DNA from: Streptomyces chrestomyceticus JCM 4735
GTDB lineage: Bacteria > Actinomycetota > Actinomycetes > Streptomycetales > Streptomycetaceae
NCBI RefSeq assembly: GCF_003865135.1
Contig: NZ_BHZC01000001.1
Coordinates: 8,618,001 to 8,682,000, forward strand
Direction of reading: 5' to 3'
Length of the DNA stretch: 64,000 nt
Under the pieces are notes generated by a model. It was not told where the DNA came from, searched no databases, and saw only the letters and a program-made list of their open reading frames with translations. Below, one piece after another: positions 44,325-53,808 of the stretch (positions within the stretch are counted from its first letter, which is position 1; each line of letters starts with the position of its first letter). A program made the position numbers and the translations under genes.

Positions 44325-45178
44325 ATGTCCTCCAGGCCGAGCAGCCGGCGCGCGATGGCGGTGTCCAGTGCGAGGCGGTCGCCGCCGCCGAGCAGCCCGA
44401 TGTTCTCGGTCAGGGGTGCTGGGTCCAGGGGCAGCCGCGTTCCGTCGGCGTGGAGCCAGGCCAGCCAGCGGGTGATCCGGGCGGCGGTGGGGTGGTCCCG
44501 TCGCAGGGTGGCGCGGGTGGCGCCGCGGGCCAGGCCCAGGGCTCCGGCGCGGGCGGCGTCGTGCACCGGTCCGTCCAGGCCCGGCAGGGCGAGGGAGGCC
44601 AGCTTTCCCATGCGTACGGACCAGGAGACCCAGCCCTCCTGCGCGGGGGTGCCGGGCACCGTGCCTTCCTGTACGGGGGTGCCGGGGCCGCCTGGGCGGT
44701 CGCCGTCGGCCGCGTCGGTGGTCGGCGGGAGGTTGCGGGGCGCGGCATCGTCGCACCGCGGAGGGCCCTGAGGGAGGGGCGCTGAGTGTACCGGCGAGTT
44801 GGCGGGGTCGAGGCGGGCCAGCACGGTGGCGAGGCCCCAGTCGATCCAGGCCATGACCCACGTTTCCTCGGTGCCCTCGGGCGGTGCCGGCGGTGGCGTC
44901 TCGTCGGGTGGCAGGGCACTGAGTGACAGGGCGATGGCGGCCGTGTCGCCCGCGGGAGGGACCTGACCGGTCAGTACGTACGGGGCGAGGACGTCCGCCC
45001 CCAGAATGCGGACGGCACCCAGCGCCACCCCCGGGTCGCCTCCGGTCTCCGCCGCCGCGGCCTCCACGTGGATCGCGGCCACGGCGGCGCCCCCGGTGCC
45101 CCGGAGGGCATCGAGGGCACGACGGGCCAACTGGTCGGCCGATTCGCTGTGGGCGGTCCGGGAACGCTCGGAGATCAC
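44321..45178 (-). CDS. Protein of unknown function in a coupled operon
   Basis: This 285-residue soluble protein has a helical, Ala-rich N-terminal half (ADQLARRALDALRGTGGAAV, GVALGAVRILGADVLAPYVL). A Pro/Gly/Thr-rich linker spans residues 125-185. The C-terminal helical part is TRATLRRDHPTAARITRWLA, then GLLGGGDRLALDTAIARRLL. I recognise no family. It starts with GTG at 45178, overlapping the stop of the small upstream frame (GTGA), and its own stop overlaps the next ATG. Translation is thus tied to both neighbours. Confidence 0.7.
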   Translation of the reverse strand: MISERSRTAHSESADQLARRALDALRGTGGAAVAAIHVEAAAAETGGDPGVALGAVRILGADVLAPYVLTGQVPPAGDTAAIALSLSALPPDETPPPAPPEGTEETWVMAWIDWGLATVLARLDPANSPVHSAPLPQGPPRCDDAAPRNLPPTTDAADGDRPGGPGTPVQEGTVPGTPAQEGWVSWSVRMGKLASLALPGLDGPVHDAARAGALGLARGATRATLRRDHPTAARITRWLAWLHADGTRLPLDPAPLTENIGLLGGGDRLALDTAIARRLLGLEDI

Positions 45179-45363
45179 CGGCGCTTCGTTTCCTTCGGCT
45201 CCTTGGGCGAGATCAGGAGGCCCAGGAGCAGGACTCCCCATGCGGCGCCGTGCGGCGCGGGGACCGGCGCGTCGCTCAGCGGGGCTTCTGGCTGGGTCGC
45301 CACCCACCCCAGTGCTTCCTTGTCGAGTGTGAGGCCAGTGGGCTGAAGGGTCTGGGCAAGCAT
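45175..45363 (-). CDS. 62-residue peptide with C-terminal membrane segment
   Basis: A small frame at the head of the four-gene operon encodes MLAQTLQPTGLTLDKEALGW, an acidic/proline middle, a short hydrophobic segment (AAWGVLLLGLLIS) and a strongly basic tail (PKEPKETKRR). That suits a tail-anchored peptide. The second of two adjacent ATGs (45363) is favoured because GAGGGAG sits 6 nt upstream. A longer frame from 45444 has weaker codon use. Its TGA overlaps the next GTG. I do not recognise it; a signalling or toxin-like peptide is speculation. Confidence 0.6.
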   Translation of the reverse strand: MLAQTLQPTGLTLDKEALGWVATQPEAPLSDAPVPAPHGAAWGVLLLGLLISPKEPKETKRR

Positions 45364-45761
45364 CATTCGCTCCCTCGAAGAGATGTCATCACCAAGGTCG
45401 GTGATGCCCCGATGCCACCTCCCAAAGTACTCCCAAATCGACATATCGACCATTGGTGGACAGAAAGCTTGTCGGGTGGTGGAGACGGCTGTGTGCGGGG
45501 GTAATTTCCGCGGGGCGGCGAGCGGGCTGTATGGGTCTGGGTGGAGCGGATCTGTACGGGCCCGTTGCGTGCCCCTCGCGTCGCGCATCGGTAGTACCGC
45601 CGCGCCGACGCGACGAAAGGGCCCGCCCTCACGTCCGAACTCCCCGACGCGCAACCGGGCTCGTGGTCGTCGCCGTGTTCATCAACTCCGGTGCGGGACG
45701 GGCCTTTTCGTACCCGCCGCACGCCGAGCGGTGACGGATCAGTGGCGACTCGCGTCCGGTG
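45364..45761. other. Intergenic, probable promoter region of the four-gene operon
   Basis: The first 80 bases could still encode an N-terminal extension of the small peptide (SIWEYFGRWHRG). Beyond that I see no gene. The AT-richer stretch 45425-45475 is a plausible promoter on the minus strand, but no clear hexamers could be assigned. Confidence 0.4.
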
Positions 45762-46307
45762 TCACCCGAACAGTCCCTCCGCCGAGGAGTCCGTCACGTC
45801 CGCGCCCATGTTGCGCTCCATCATCCGCAGCGCGGCGTCCGCCAGGTCGGCGTGGATGTGGGCCACCGCGTCGCGCGGGACCGTGACGTCCAGGTGACGG
45901 ATGTGCGCGTCGAGGGCCGAGTACAGGACGCACTGTTCGGTCACCTGGCCGCAGAGCACTATCCGTCCGATGCCGTGCTGGCCGAGCAGGTACTCCAGCG
46001 GCGTCTCGTAGAAGATCGAGTGCCGGGCCTTGACCACGAACAGCGAGTCGTCGTCGGGGCGGAGGGGTTCCACCAGGTCGGAGTGCGGTCCGTCCAGCGC
46101 CGTACGGAGGAGTTCGTCGTGGTTCGAGCGCCACCGGCCGAAGTTGTCGTTGACGTAGATGACTTCGACGTCCGAGTCCTTCGCGCGGGCCCGGTCCAGG
46201 ACGCGCAGCATGCCGGGCAGGGCGTCGCGCACCGACGGCAGCAGGCGCTCGGCGTCCTCGTGCTCATAGGTGTTGATCATGTCGATCACGACGAGTGCCG
46301 TCCGCAT
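45762..46307 (-). CDS. Isochorismatase-family cysteine hydrolase
   Basis: This 181-residue cysteine hydrolase has the catalytic Asp in ALVVIDMINTY, Lys in VVKARHS and Cys in GQVTEQCVLYSALD. Family members hydrolyse amide or vinyl-ether bonds (nicotinamidase, isochorismatase). The substrate is not defined here. It starts at 46307, 1 nt after the stop of the PLP decarboxylase gene, so the two are one transcript. Confidence 0.92.
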   Translation of the reverse strand: MRTALVVIDMINTYEHEDAERLLPSVRDALPGMLRVLDRARAKDSDVEVIYVNDNFGRWRSNHDELLRTALDGPHSDLVEPLRPDDDSLFVVKARHSIFYETPLEYLLGQHGIGRIVLCGQVTEQCVLYSALDAHIRHLDVTVPRDAVAHIHADLADAALRMMERNMGADVTDSSAEGLFG

Positions 46308-46308
46308 G

Positions 46309-47787
46309 TCAGCCGCTCCCTTCGACGAGCACCCGTACCGTCTTCAGCTCGGGATCGGCCGCGTCGGGTACGTTCATCCCGGCCCGCACCCCGCTCGTCA
46401 GATAGCGCACCACGGGCCCGTCGAGCCGTTCGCCGGGCAGCGCGGCCGGGATGCCCGGCGGGTAGGGGGTCAGCATCTCGGCCACGATGCGGCCCGCCGC
46501 CGCGTGCACCGGTACGTCCTCGACCTCGCCGAAGTAGGCGTCGCGCGGCAGGCACACCTGCTCCAGCCGCAGCTCGCCCGGCGTCGGCACCTCGACCTCC
46601 GGGGCCGGGCGCAGGTCCGCCGCGTGCCGCGACAGGTCGCGCAGGGCGTCGAGCAGTATCCCGGCGGTCGCGTCGTCGTCGGCGTGGGTGAGCTGGGCGC
46701 TGATCCGCCGGTGGTCGGCGAGGTGGGCGTCGACGGAACGGTGTTCGCGCAGCCAGTCGGCGGCGCGGTAGCCGGACGTGCCGAGGCCGCTCACGTCGAT
46801 CACCACGGGCAGCGGGTCGAAGTCGTCGGCCAGCCCCGGGCCGCAGAAGTCGGCCCGGTCGTTGACGTGCAGCCCGTCGATCTCCTCGATGGCGGCCCGT
46901 ACCCGCGCGGCCAGGTCCAGGGCCCGGCCCAGGAGGTCACGGCCCCGCAGGGCCATCTGCCGCCGCCAGCCGTCCAGGCCCGCGTACAGCAGCACCGAAG
47001 GGCTGGTCGTGCCGAAGAGGTCCGCCCGTGACTTCAGTACGGTCGGCTGGACCAGGTCGCCCCTAAGGTGGAACACCGAGCCCTGCTCCAGGCCGCTGCC
47101 CGTCTTGTGGATGCTCGTCACGCAGATGTCGGCGCCGGCGTCCATCGCCCAGGACGGCAGGTCCGGATGGAACGGCAGATGTGCCCCCCACGCCTCGTCC
47201 ACCACCAGCGGGCGCCCCCGCCGGTGGCACACCTGCGCCAGCGCGTCCAGGTCCGCGCAGGCGCCGTACGGTGTCGGGCTGGTCACCAGCGCGCCGCGGG
47301 CGTCGGGGTGCTCCTCGAAGGCCCGCTCGAACGCCTCGACCGACGGCGGGTGGGCGAGCCGGCGCTCCTCGTCCCACTGCGGGTCCACCCAGATCGGCCG
47401 GACACCGGACAGGATCAGGCCCGACACCACCGACTTGTGCGCGTCCCGCCCGACCAGCAGCTTCTCGTGCGGGCCCGCGACGGACAGCATCGCCGCCTTG
47501 ACGGACAGGGAGCTGCCGCAGGTCGAGAAGAACGTGTGCGAGGCGTGCACCGCGTCCGCCATGAGCGCTTCGGCGCGGTCCAGCACCTGGCCCGTGCCGA
47601 GGCGGTCGTCGAGGCCGCCGGAAGCGAGTAGGTCGCCGTGGAAGACGGCGTCGCCCAGGACCTCCCGTACCTCGGGGTCGGCGCCGCGGGCCTGCTTGTG
47701 GCCCGGTGGGGTGAAGGAGACCTCTCCGGCCTGTCGGTAGCGGGACAGCGCCTCCAGTACCGGTGCCTGTGTGTGATCGACAGCCAT
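46309..47787 (-). CDS. Orn/Lys/Arg decarboxylase-family PLP enzyme
   Basis: This 492-residue fold-type I PLP enzyme is of the basic amino acid decarboxylase major domain family. It has an N-terminal FTPPGHKQARGADPEV motif, the PLP-contact DEAWGAHLPFHPDLP and the Schiff-base Lys in TSIHKTGSGLEQGS. The C-terminal domain ends with a PYPPGIPAALPGE motif. It probably forms a polyamine precursor such as cadaverine or agmatine. The ATG at 47787 is preferred over 47820. It is cotranscribed with an isochorismatase-like hydrolase. Confidence 0.92.
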   Translation of the reverse strand: MAVDHTQAPVLEALSRYRQAGEVSFTPPGHKQARGADPEVREVLGDAVFHGDLLASGGLDDRLGTGQVLDRAEALMADAVHASHTFFSTCGSSLSVKAAMLSVAGPHEKLLVGRDAHKSVVSGLILSGVRPIWVDPQWDEERRLAHPPSVEAFERAFEEHPDARGALVTSPTPYGACADLDALAQVCHRRGRPLVVDEAWGAHLPFHPDLPSWAMDAGADICVTSIHKTGSGLEQGSVFHLRGDLVQPTVLKSRADLFGTTSPSVLLYAGLDGWRRQMALRGRDLLGRALDLAARVRAAIEEIDGLHVNDRADFCGPGLADDFDPLPVVIDVSGLGTSGYRAADWLREHRSVDAHLADHRRISAQLTHADDDATAGILLDALRDLSRHAADLRPAPEVEVPTPGELRLEQVCLPRDAYFGEVEDVPVHAAAGRIVAEMLTPYPPGIPAALPGERLDGPVVRYLTSGVRAGMNVPDAADPELKTVRVLVEGSG

Positions 47788-48420
47788 GCGGCAGGGGTTC
47801 CCCGGGGGGCGGGTCGCCAATCACGGGGCGCGCTTTGCGCGCGGGGGTCTGTTGACTGGTTCACGTTGCGTGTGGGGGGCGCTTCGCGCGGGTTGTGGGG
47901 GTTGACGTTCGGCTCGCATTGCGTGCGTTGTGGGGGCGGGGGCGCGCAGGGGGCCAACTCCTCGGCACCGTGGACCTCAACGTGACTTCATTCGGCAACG
48001 CAGAGGCCCGGCTGCCTGCGGGGATGGCCCCCTACACGCCCCCTCGGGCCGGTTTGGCGAGTCGAGGTCGGTGGAGGGAGAAGTTTTCGATGACACGGGG
48101 GGCGCCTCTCCTTGCGGTGAGGCTCACGGGGTGGTGGCGGAAGAGCGGTGCTCACCCGTACGGGGAGAGCGCGGCTCCGGCGTGTCCGCTGCGGCTTCCG
48201 CCCAGTCCTCTCCCGGGACCCGTCGATCTTTGCCGTTCCCTACGGGTTTTCCCTGGCCAGTGCGGGGAACCCGCCCTCGCGGCCGCCGGTTGGGCTCCGG
48301 TGGCGCGGGCCTGCCGCGTCGGGGGCCGCTTGCCGCCCCGCTCGCCGCGGGGGCTCCGGCGGGTGAGCCTTTGAGGAGGCGGCCGCCGTGGCAGACCGCT
48401 GACCCGCTGGAGGAGGAGCG
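47788..48420. other. Long divergent spacer with a duplicated hairpin element
   Basis: This 633-bp region between the decarboxylase (minus) and fdh (plus) has no gene. Two related units at about 47828-47878 and 47879-47940 each carry a GCGC-TTY-GCGC mini-hairpin followed by a TTGAC...TTGCGTG segment. The unit nearer the decarboxylase has perfect GCGCGC arms (47828-47833, 47837-47842). The last 20 bases hold the strong fdh ribosome site GGAGGAGG. I found no riboswitch match. Confidence 0.45.
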
Positions 48421-51400
48421 ATGGGCGTGCGCAAACGGGTTCGCGAGTGGCCCGTGTACCGGCAGCTTACCGGGGGCGACCCGCTGGGCCGGGGGCGCGC
48501 CGCGATGTCGCCGTACACGGAGCGGCTGCGCCCGCGCACGGACTCCGCCGATCGGATGGTGCGCTCCGTCTGCCCGTACTGTGCGGTCGGCTGCGGCCAG
48601 CAGGTGTACGTCAAGGACGAGAAGGTCGTCCAGATCGAGGGTGATCCGGACTCGCCGGTCAGCCGTGGCCGGCTGTGTCCCAAGGGTTCGGCGACGCTCC
48701 AGCTCACCACCGGGTCGTCCCGGCGTCACCAGGTGCTCTACCGGCGTCCGTACGGGACGGACTGGGAGCCGCTGGATCTGGAGACGGCCATGGACATGGT
48801 CGCCGACCGGGTCGTCGAGACGCGCCGCCGTACCTGGGAGTGGGAGTCCGACGAGGGGCTCCACACGGCGCGGACCCTGGGCATCGCCAGTCTGGGCGGC
48901 GCCACGCTGGACAACGAGGAGAACTACCTCATCAAGAAGCTGCTGACCGGCCTCGGCGTGGTTCAGGTGGAGAACCAGGCCCGGGTCTGCCACAGCTCCA
49001 CCGTCGCGGGCCTCGGCACCTCCTTCGGGCGCGGTGGCGCGACCACGTTCATGCAGGATCTCCAGCACGCGGACTGCATCGTCATCCAGGGATCGAATTT
49101 CGCCGAGGCGCATCCCGTCGGCTTTCAGTGGGTGATGGAGGCCAAGGCGCGTGGCGCCCGTGTCATCCATGTCGATCCGCGGTACACGCGTACCAGTGCT
49201 CTGGCCGACTTGCATGTACCACTGCGGGCGGGCAGCGACATCGCCTTCCTCGGCGGAATCATCCATCACGTCCTGACGGAGGAGAAGGACTTCCGTGAGT
49301 ACGTCCTGAACTACACCAACGCCGCCACTCTGGTCGGCGAGGACTTCCGGGACACCGAGGACCTGGACGGTGTCTTCTCCGGCCTGGGGGAGGACGGTTC
49401 GCATTACGACACCCTGACCTGGCAGTACGAGGGCGTCGACGTCCAGGCGCCGTCGGGTGAGGTGGACGAGCTGTACGAGGCCCGTGTGCAGGAGGCCGGT
49501 GGGGCGGAGCAGCACGGTTCCGGCGGGGCGCGGACCGGAGGGCAGCCGCCGCGGGACGAGACGCTCCAGCATCCGCGCTGCGTCTACCAGGTGCTGAAGC
49601 GCCACTACGCCCGCTACACCCCCGAGATGGTCGAGCGGATCTGCGGAGTGCCGCAGGAGACGTTCCTGCGGGTGTGCGAGGAGCTGACCGCCAACTCGGG
49701 CCGCGACCGCACCAGCGCCTTCGTCTACGCGGTCGGCTGGACCCAGCACTCGGTCGGCGCGCAGTACATCCGGGCCGCCAGCGTCCTGCAACTGCTCCTC
49801 GGCAACATCGGCCGCCCCGGCGGCGGCATCCAGGCCCTGCGCGGCCACGCCTCCATCCAGGGCTCCAGCGACATTCCCACCCTCTTCAACCTGCTGCCCG
49901 GCTACCTGCCGATGCCGCACGCCCACGCGCACGAGGACCTGGACACCTTCGTCCGGTCGAGCCGTACCGTGAAGGGCTTCTGGGGCAACATGCGGGCCTA
50001 CTTCGTCAGCCTGCTCAAGGCGTACTACGGTGACGCGGCCACCGCCGACAACGACTACTGCTTCGGCCACCTGCCGCGCCTGACCGGCGCCCACTCCACG
50101 TACGAAACCGTCATGGCGCAGCTCGACGGCACCTGCAAGGGCTACTTCCTGATGGGGGAGAACCCCGCCGTCGGCTCCGCCAACACCCGCCTGCAACGCC
50201 TGGGCATGGCCAACTTGGAATGGCTGGTCGTCCGGGACTTCTCGCTCATCGAATCGGCGACCTGGTGGCAGGACGGCCCGGAGATCGAGACCGGCGAGCT
50301 GCGTACCGAGGACATCGGTACCGAGGTGTTCTTCTTCCCTGCCGCCGCGCACACCGAGAAGTCCGGCTCCTTCACCAACACCAACCGCTGGGTGCAGTGG
50401 CACCACACGGCCGTCGAGCCCGAGGGCGATGCCCGCAGCGACCTGTGGTTCATGTACCACCTCGGCCGGCGCATCAAGGCGAAGCTGGCCGCCTCCACCG
50501 ACCCCATGGACCGGCCCGTACAGGACCTGACCTGGGACTATCCGGTGCAAGGGCCGTTGGAGGAGCCGGTTGCCGCGGCCGTCCTCGCCGAGATCAACGG
50601 GTTCGGCCCGGACGGTGGACCGCTGAGCGCGTACACGGAGCTGAAGGACGACGGCTCGACGAAGTGCGGCTGCTGGATCTACTGCGGCGTCTACGCGGAC
50701 GGCGTCAACCAGGCGGCCCGCAAGAAGCCGCACACCGAACAGGACTGGGTGGCCGAGGAGTGGGCCTGGGCCTGGCCCGCCAACCGCCGCATCCTCTACA
50801 ACCGCGCCTCGGCCGCCCCGGACGGCACCCCCTGGAGCGAACGCAAGGCGTACGTGTGGTGGGACGCGGAGGAGGGGAAGTGGACCGGGCACGACGTGCC
50901 GGACTTCATTCCCGACCGCGCGCCCGACTACGAGCCGCCGGACGACGCGACCGGGCCCGACGCCTTGCGCGGCGACGACCCGTTCATCATGCAGGCGGAC
51001 GGCAAGGGCTGGCTGTACGTGCCGGCCGGCCTGGTGGACGGGCCGCTGCCCACCCACTACGAGCCGCAGGACTCCCCGTTCGGCAACGCCCTGTACCCGT
51101 CGACACCGCGCTCGCCGGTCCGCCGCCTGCACCCCACGAGGGCAACCGCTACCACCCCAGCGGCGACGAACCGGGCGCCGACGTCTACCCGTACATCGTC
51201 ACCACCCACCGGCTCACCGAGCACTTCACCGCGGGCGGCATGAGCCGCTGGTCGCCCTACCTCGCCGAACTCCAGCCGGAGATGTTCTGCGAGATCTCCC
51301 CGCAGCTCGCCGCCGAACGCGGCCTGGAGCACCTGGGCTGGGCCACCATCATCACCGCGCGCAACGCCATCGAGGCGCGTGTCCTGGTCACCCGGCGGAT

Positions 51401-51668
51401 CTCCGCCCTGACCGTGCAGGGCCGCACCGTCCACCAGATCGGGCTGCCCTTCCACTGGGGACCCAACGGCGTGGTCACCGGCGACGCCGCCAACGAACTG
51501 GTGGCCATCGCCCTCGACCCCAACGCCCACATCCAGGAGGACAAGGCGCTCACCGCCGACATCCGGCCGGGCCGCCGCCCCCGCGGGCCCGGCCTGCCGG
51601 AACTGGTCGCGGCCTACCGGCAGCGCGCCGGCATCGACGAGACCACCGGAACGGAGCCCCGCCCGTGA
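48421..51668 (+). CDS. fdh: Formate dehydrogenase alpha subunit (Mo-bisMGD), apparent frameshift
   Basis: This is the catalytic subunit that oxidises formate to CO2. A [4Fe-4S] site is formed by Cys51, Cys54, Cys58 and Cys86 (CPYCAVGCG, LCPKG). The active-site ligand is Cys190 in ARVCHSSTVAGLG, a Cys-type enzyme rather than a selenoenzyme. The bis-MGD binding C-terminal domain (YIVTTHRLTEHFTAGGMSRW, LPFHWGPNGVVTGDAANEL) is in another frame. One extra C in the run at 51132-51135 would join them into 1082 residues (LHP-HEGNRYHP). No Tat signal is seen, so it is probably cytoplasmic-facing. It overlaps the next gene by 4 nt. Confidence 0.9.
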
Positions 51669-52687
51669 CCGACCACCTGCTCGGCGACCACCTGCCCGGC
51701 GACCGCTTGCTCAGCGGTGTCGAACCGGACCCGGCCGGGGACGCCGGCCACTCCGGAGCACCGCCCCGTACCGGCTTCTTCACCGACACGTCCGTGTGCA
51801 TCGGCTGCAAGGCGTGCGAGGTCGCCTGCAAGGAGTGGAACGCCCTGCCCGAGGACGGACTGTCCCTCTCGGGCATGAGTTACGACAACACGCTGGGGCT
51901 CGGGGCCTCTACGTGGCGGCATGTGGCCTTCATCGAGCAGGAGGTGCCGGCGCGTGACGGGGCGGAGGCGCCGGTGGGTGGCGGGCCGCCCACCGCTGAA
52001 GGGCGTACGCGACTGCCGCTGGCCGACACGGATGACGGGAGCGGTGGAGCTACCGGCGGCGGTACCGGTGGTGAGCTGCGCTGGCTGATGGCCTCCGACG
52101 TCTGCAAACACTGCACCCACGCCGCGTGCCTGGACGTCTGCCCCACCGGCTCGCTCTTCCGTACCGAGTTCGGCACGGTCGTCGTCCAGGAGGACATCTG
52201 CAACGGCTGCGGCTACTGCGTCCCCGCCTGCCCGTACGGCGTCATCGAGCAACGCCCCTCCGACGGCCGCGCCTTCAAGTGCACGATGTGCTACGACCGG
52301 CTCGGCGCCGGGCAGGAACCCGCCTGCGCCAAGGCGTGCCCGACCGAATCCATCCAGTACGGGCCGCTGGACGAACTCCGCGAACGGGCCGCGCTCCGCG
52401 TCGACCAACTGCACGCGGCAGGCGTCACCGACGCGCGGCTGTACGGGCACGAGCCGGACGACGGTGTCGGCGGGGACGGCGCGTTCTTCCTGCTCCTCGA
52501 CGAACCCGAGGTCTACGGACTGCCGCCGGACCCCGTCGTCACCACCCGCGACCTGCCCGCCATGTGGAAACACGCGGGCGCCGCGGCGCTCTCGCTGGCG
52601 GGCGGTATCGCGCTGGCTTTCGCCGGGCCCGCGCTGAAGCAGTTCGGCCGTGCCGCCGGAGCCACCGGACGGAAGGGACGGCGATGA
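51665..52687 (+). CDS. Formate dehydrogenase beta subunit, four [4Fe-4S] clusters
   Basis: This 340-residue ferredoxin-type subunit carries electrons from the alpha subunit to a membrane partner. Cys clusters are CIGCKACEVACKEW, CKHCTHAACLDVCPTG, CNGCGYCVPACPYG and CTMCYDRLGAGQEPACAKAC. A Gly/Ala-rich insertion (residues 100-135) separates clusters 1 and 2. A C-terminal hydrophobic helix (ALSLAGGIALAFAGPAL) may anchor it in the membrane. The GTG start overlaps the alpha stop (GTGA). Confidence 0.92.
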   Translation: MTDHLLGDHLPGDRLLSGVEPDPAGDAGHSGAPPRTGFFTDTSVCIGCKACEVACKEWNALPEDGLSLSGMSYDNTLGLGASTWRHVAFIEQEVPARDGAEAPVGGGPPTAEGRTRLPLADTDDGSGGATGGGTGGELRWLMASDVCKHCTHAACLDVCPTGSLFRTEFGTVVVQEDICNGCGYCVPACPYGVIEQRPSDGRAFKCTMCYDRLGAGQEPACAKACPTESIQYGPLDELRERAALRVDQLHAAGVTDARLYGHEPDDGVGGDGAFFLLLDEPEVYGLPPDPVVTTRDLPAMWKHAGAAALSLAGGIALAFAGPALKQFGRAAGATGRKGRR

Positions 52688-53808
52688 GGGAAGAGGGAGC
52701 GAAGACGGAAGAGGAAGCGATGAACGGCTCCGATGTCACGCGCGAGGGCTCCGAGGGCGGGCTGCCGGGCCGTGCCGCCGCGCCGGAGATGCTGCGTGGC
52801 GGGCCGGGCGCCGACGGGAGAGGGCGGCGCAAGGGCGGCAAGCGTGGTCGTGGCGGGCGCGGTGAGCAGCTCATGGCGCCTCCGGCCGACTTCCAGTCGT
52901 ACTACGGCCGGCCGGTCATCAAGGCTCCGGCCTGGCGCGCCCGGGACATCGCCGGGTACTTCTTCCTCGGCGGTCTGGCCGGCGCCGGATCGGTACTGGC
53001 CGCCGGAGCCCACGCGACCGGCCGTACCACCACCGCCACCGCGATGAAGGTCTCCTCCCTGGTGGGGGTCTCCCTGTCCACCGCCGCACTCGTCAACGAC
53101 CTCGGCAGGCCCGGCCGGTTCGCGAACATGCTCCGGGTGGTCAAGCCGACCTCTCCGATGAGCGTCGGCTCCTGGCTGCTGGCCGCGTACGGGCCCGCCG
53201 CGGGCGCCGCGGCCGCCTCGGCGGTCACCGGGAAGCTGCCCCGGGCGGGCGCCCTGGCGACCGGTACCGCGGCGCTCCTCGGACCGGCCGTCGCCACCTA
53301 CACCGCGGTCCTCGCGGCGGACACCGCCGTCCCCGCGTGGCACGGCGCGCACCGCGAACTCCCGTACCTGTTCGCGGCATCGGCGACGGCCGCCGCCTCC
53401 GGGATGGCCCTCGTCGTCGGTCCCGTACGGGAGACAGGGCCCGCCCGGTGCGCCGCGGTACTGGCCGCGGTCGCCGACGAAGCGGTCACCAAGGCCGTCG
53501 AGCGGCGTCTCGGCATGGTCGCGGAGACCTGGCACCAGGGGCGGGCCGGCACACTGCTCCGCACGGCGCGGACCCTCACCGCGGCCGGAGCCGCCGTCGG
53601 CGCCGCCTTCGGAGGCCGGTCCCGCACGCTGGCCGCCGCGGGCGGGCTGGCCCTGCTCGCCGGTTCCGCGTGCACCCGCTTCGGGGTCTTCGCGGCCGGT
53701 ATCGCCTCCGCCGAGGACCCGAAGTACACCGTCGTACCCCAACGGGCGGCCAAGGAAGCCCGCCGCACCACACCGACGCACAGCGCGGAGAGGACACAGC
53801 CCACATGA
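52684..53808 (+). CDS. nrfD: NrfD-type membrane subunit
   Basis: This 374-residue polytopic quinone-interacting subunit is of the NrfD/PsrC family. It starts with 60 charged residues, then DFQSYYGRPVIKAPAWRARD and IAGYFFLGGLAGAGSVLAAG, followed by about eight membrane segments. It would pass formate-derived electrons to menaquinone. The ATG at 52684 overlaps the beta-subunit stop (ATGA), and its own stop overlaps the next ATG. Confidence 0.9.
   Translation: MREEGAKTEEEAMNGSDVTREGSEGGLPGRAAAPEMLRGGPGADGRGRRKGGKRGRGGRGEQLMAPPADFQSYYGRPVIKAPAWRARDIAGYFFLGGLAGAGSVLAAGAHATGRTTTATAMKVSSLVGVSLSTAALVNDLGRPGRFANMLRVVKPTSPMSVGSWLLAAYGPAAGAAAASAVTGKLPRAGALATGTAALLGPAVATYTAVLAADTAVPAWHGAHRELPYLFAASATAAASGMALVVGPVRETGPARCAAVLAAVADEAVTKAVERRLGMVAETWHQGRAGTLLRTARTLTAAGAAVGAAFGGRSRTLAAAGGLALLAGSACTRFGVFAAGIASAEDPKYTVVPQRAAKEARRTTPTHSAERTQPT

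Noticed and set aside
48970..49010. Possible selenocysteine in formate dehydrogenase
   Set aside because: The active-site codon 190 is TGC (Cys) and no in-frame TGA occurs near it.
48124..51132. A 1002-codon open frame on the minus strand across the formate dehydrogenase alpha gene
   Set aside because: It is a by-product of extreme third-position GC; the plus strand encodes clear cofactor and Cys motifs, and the minus product has no recognisable domain.
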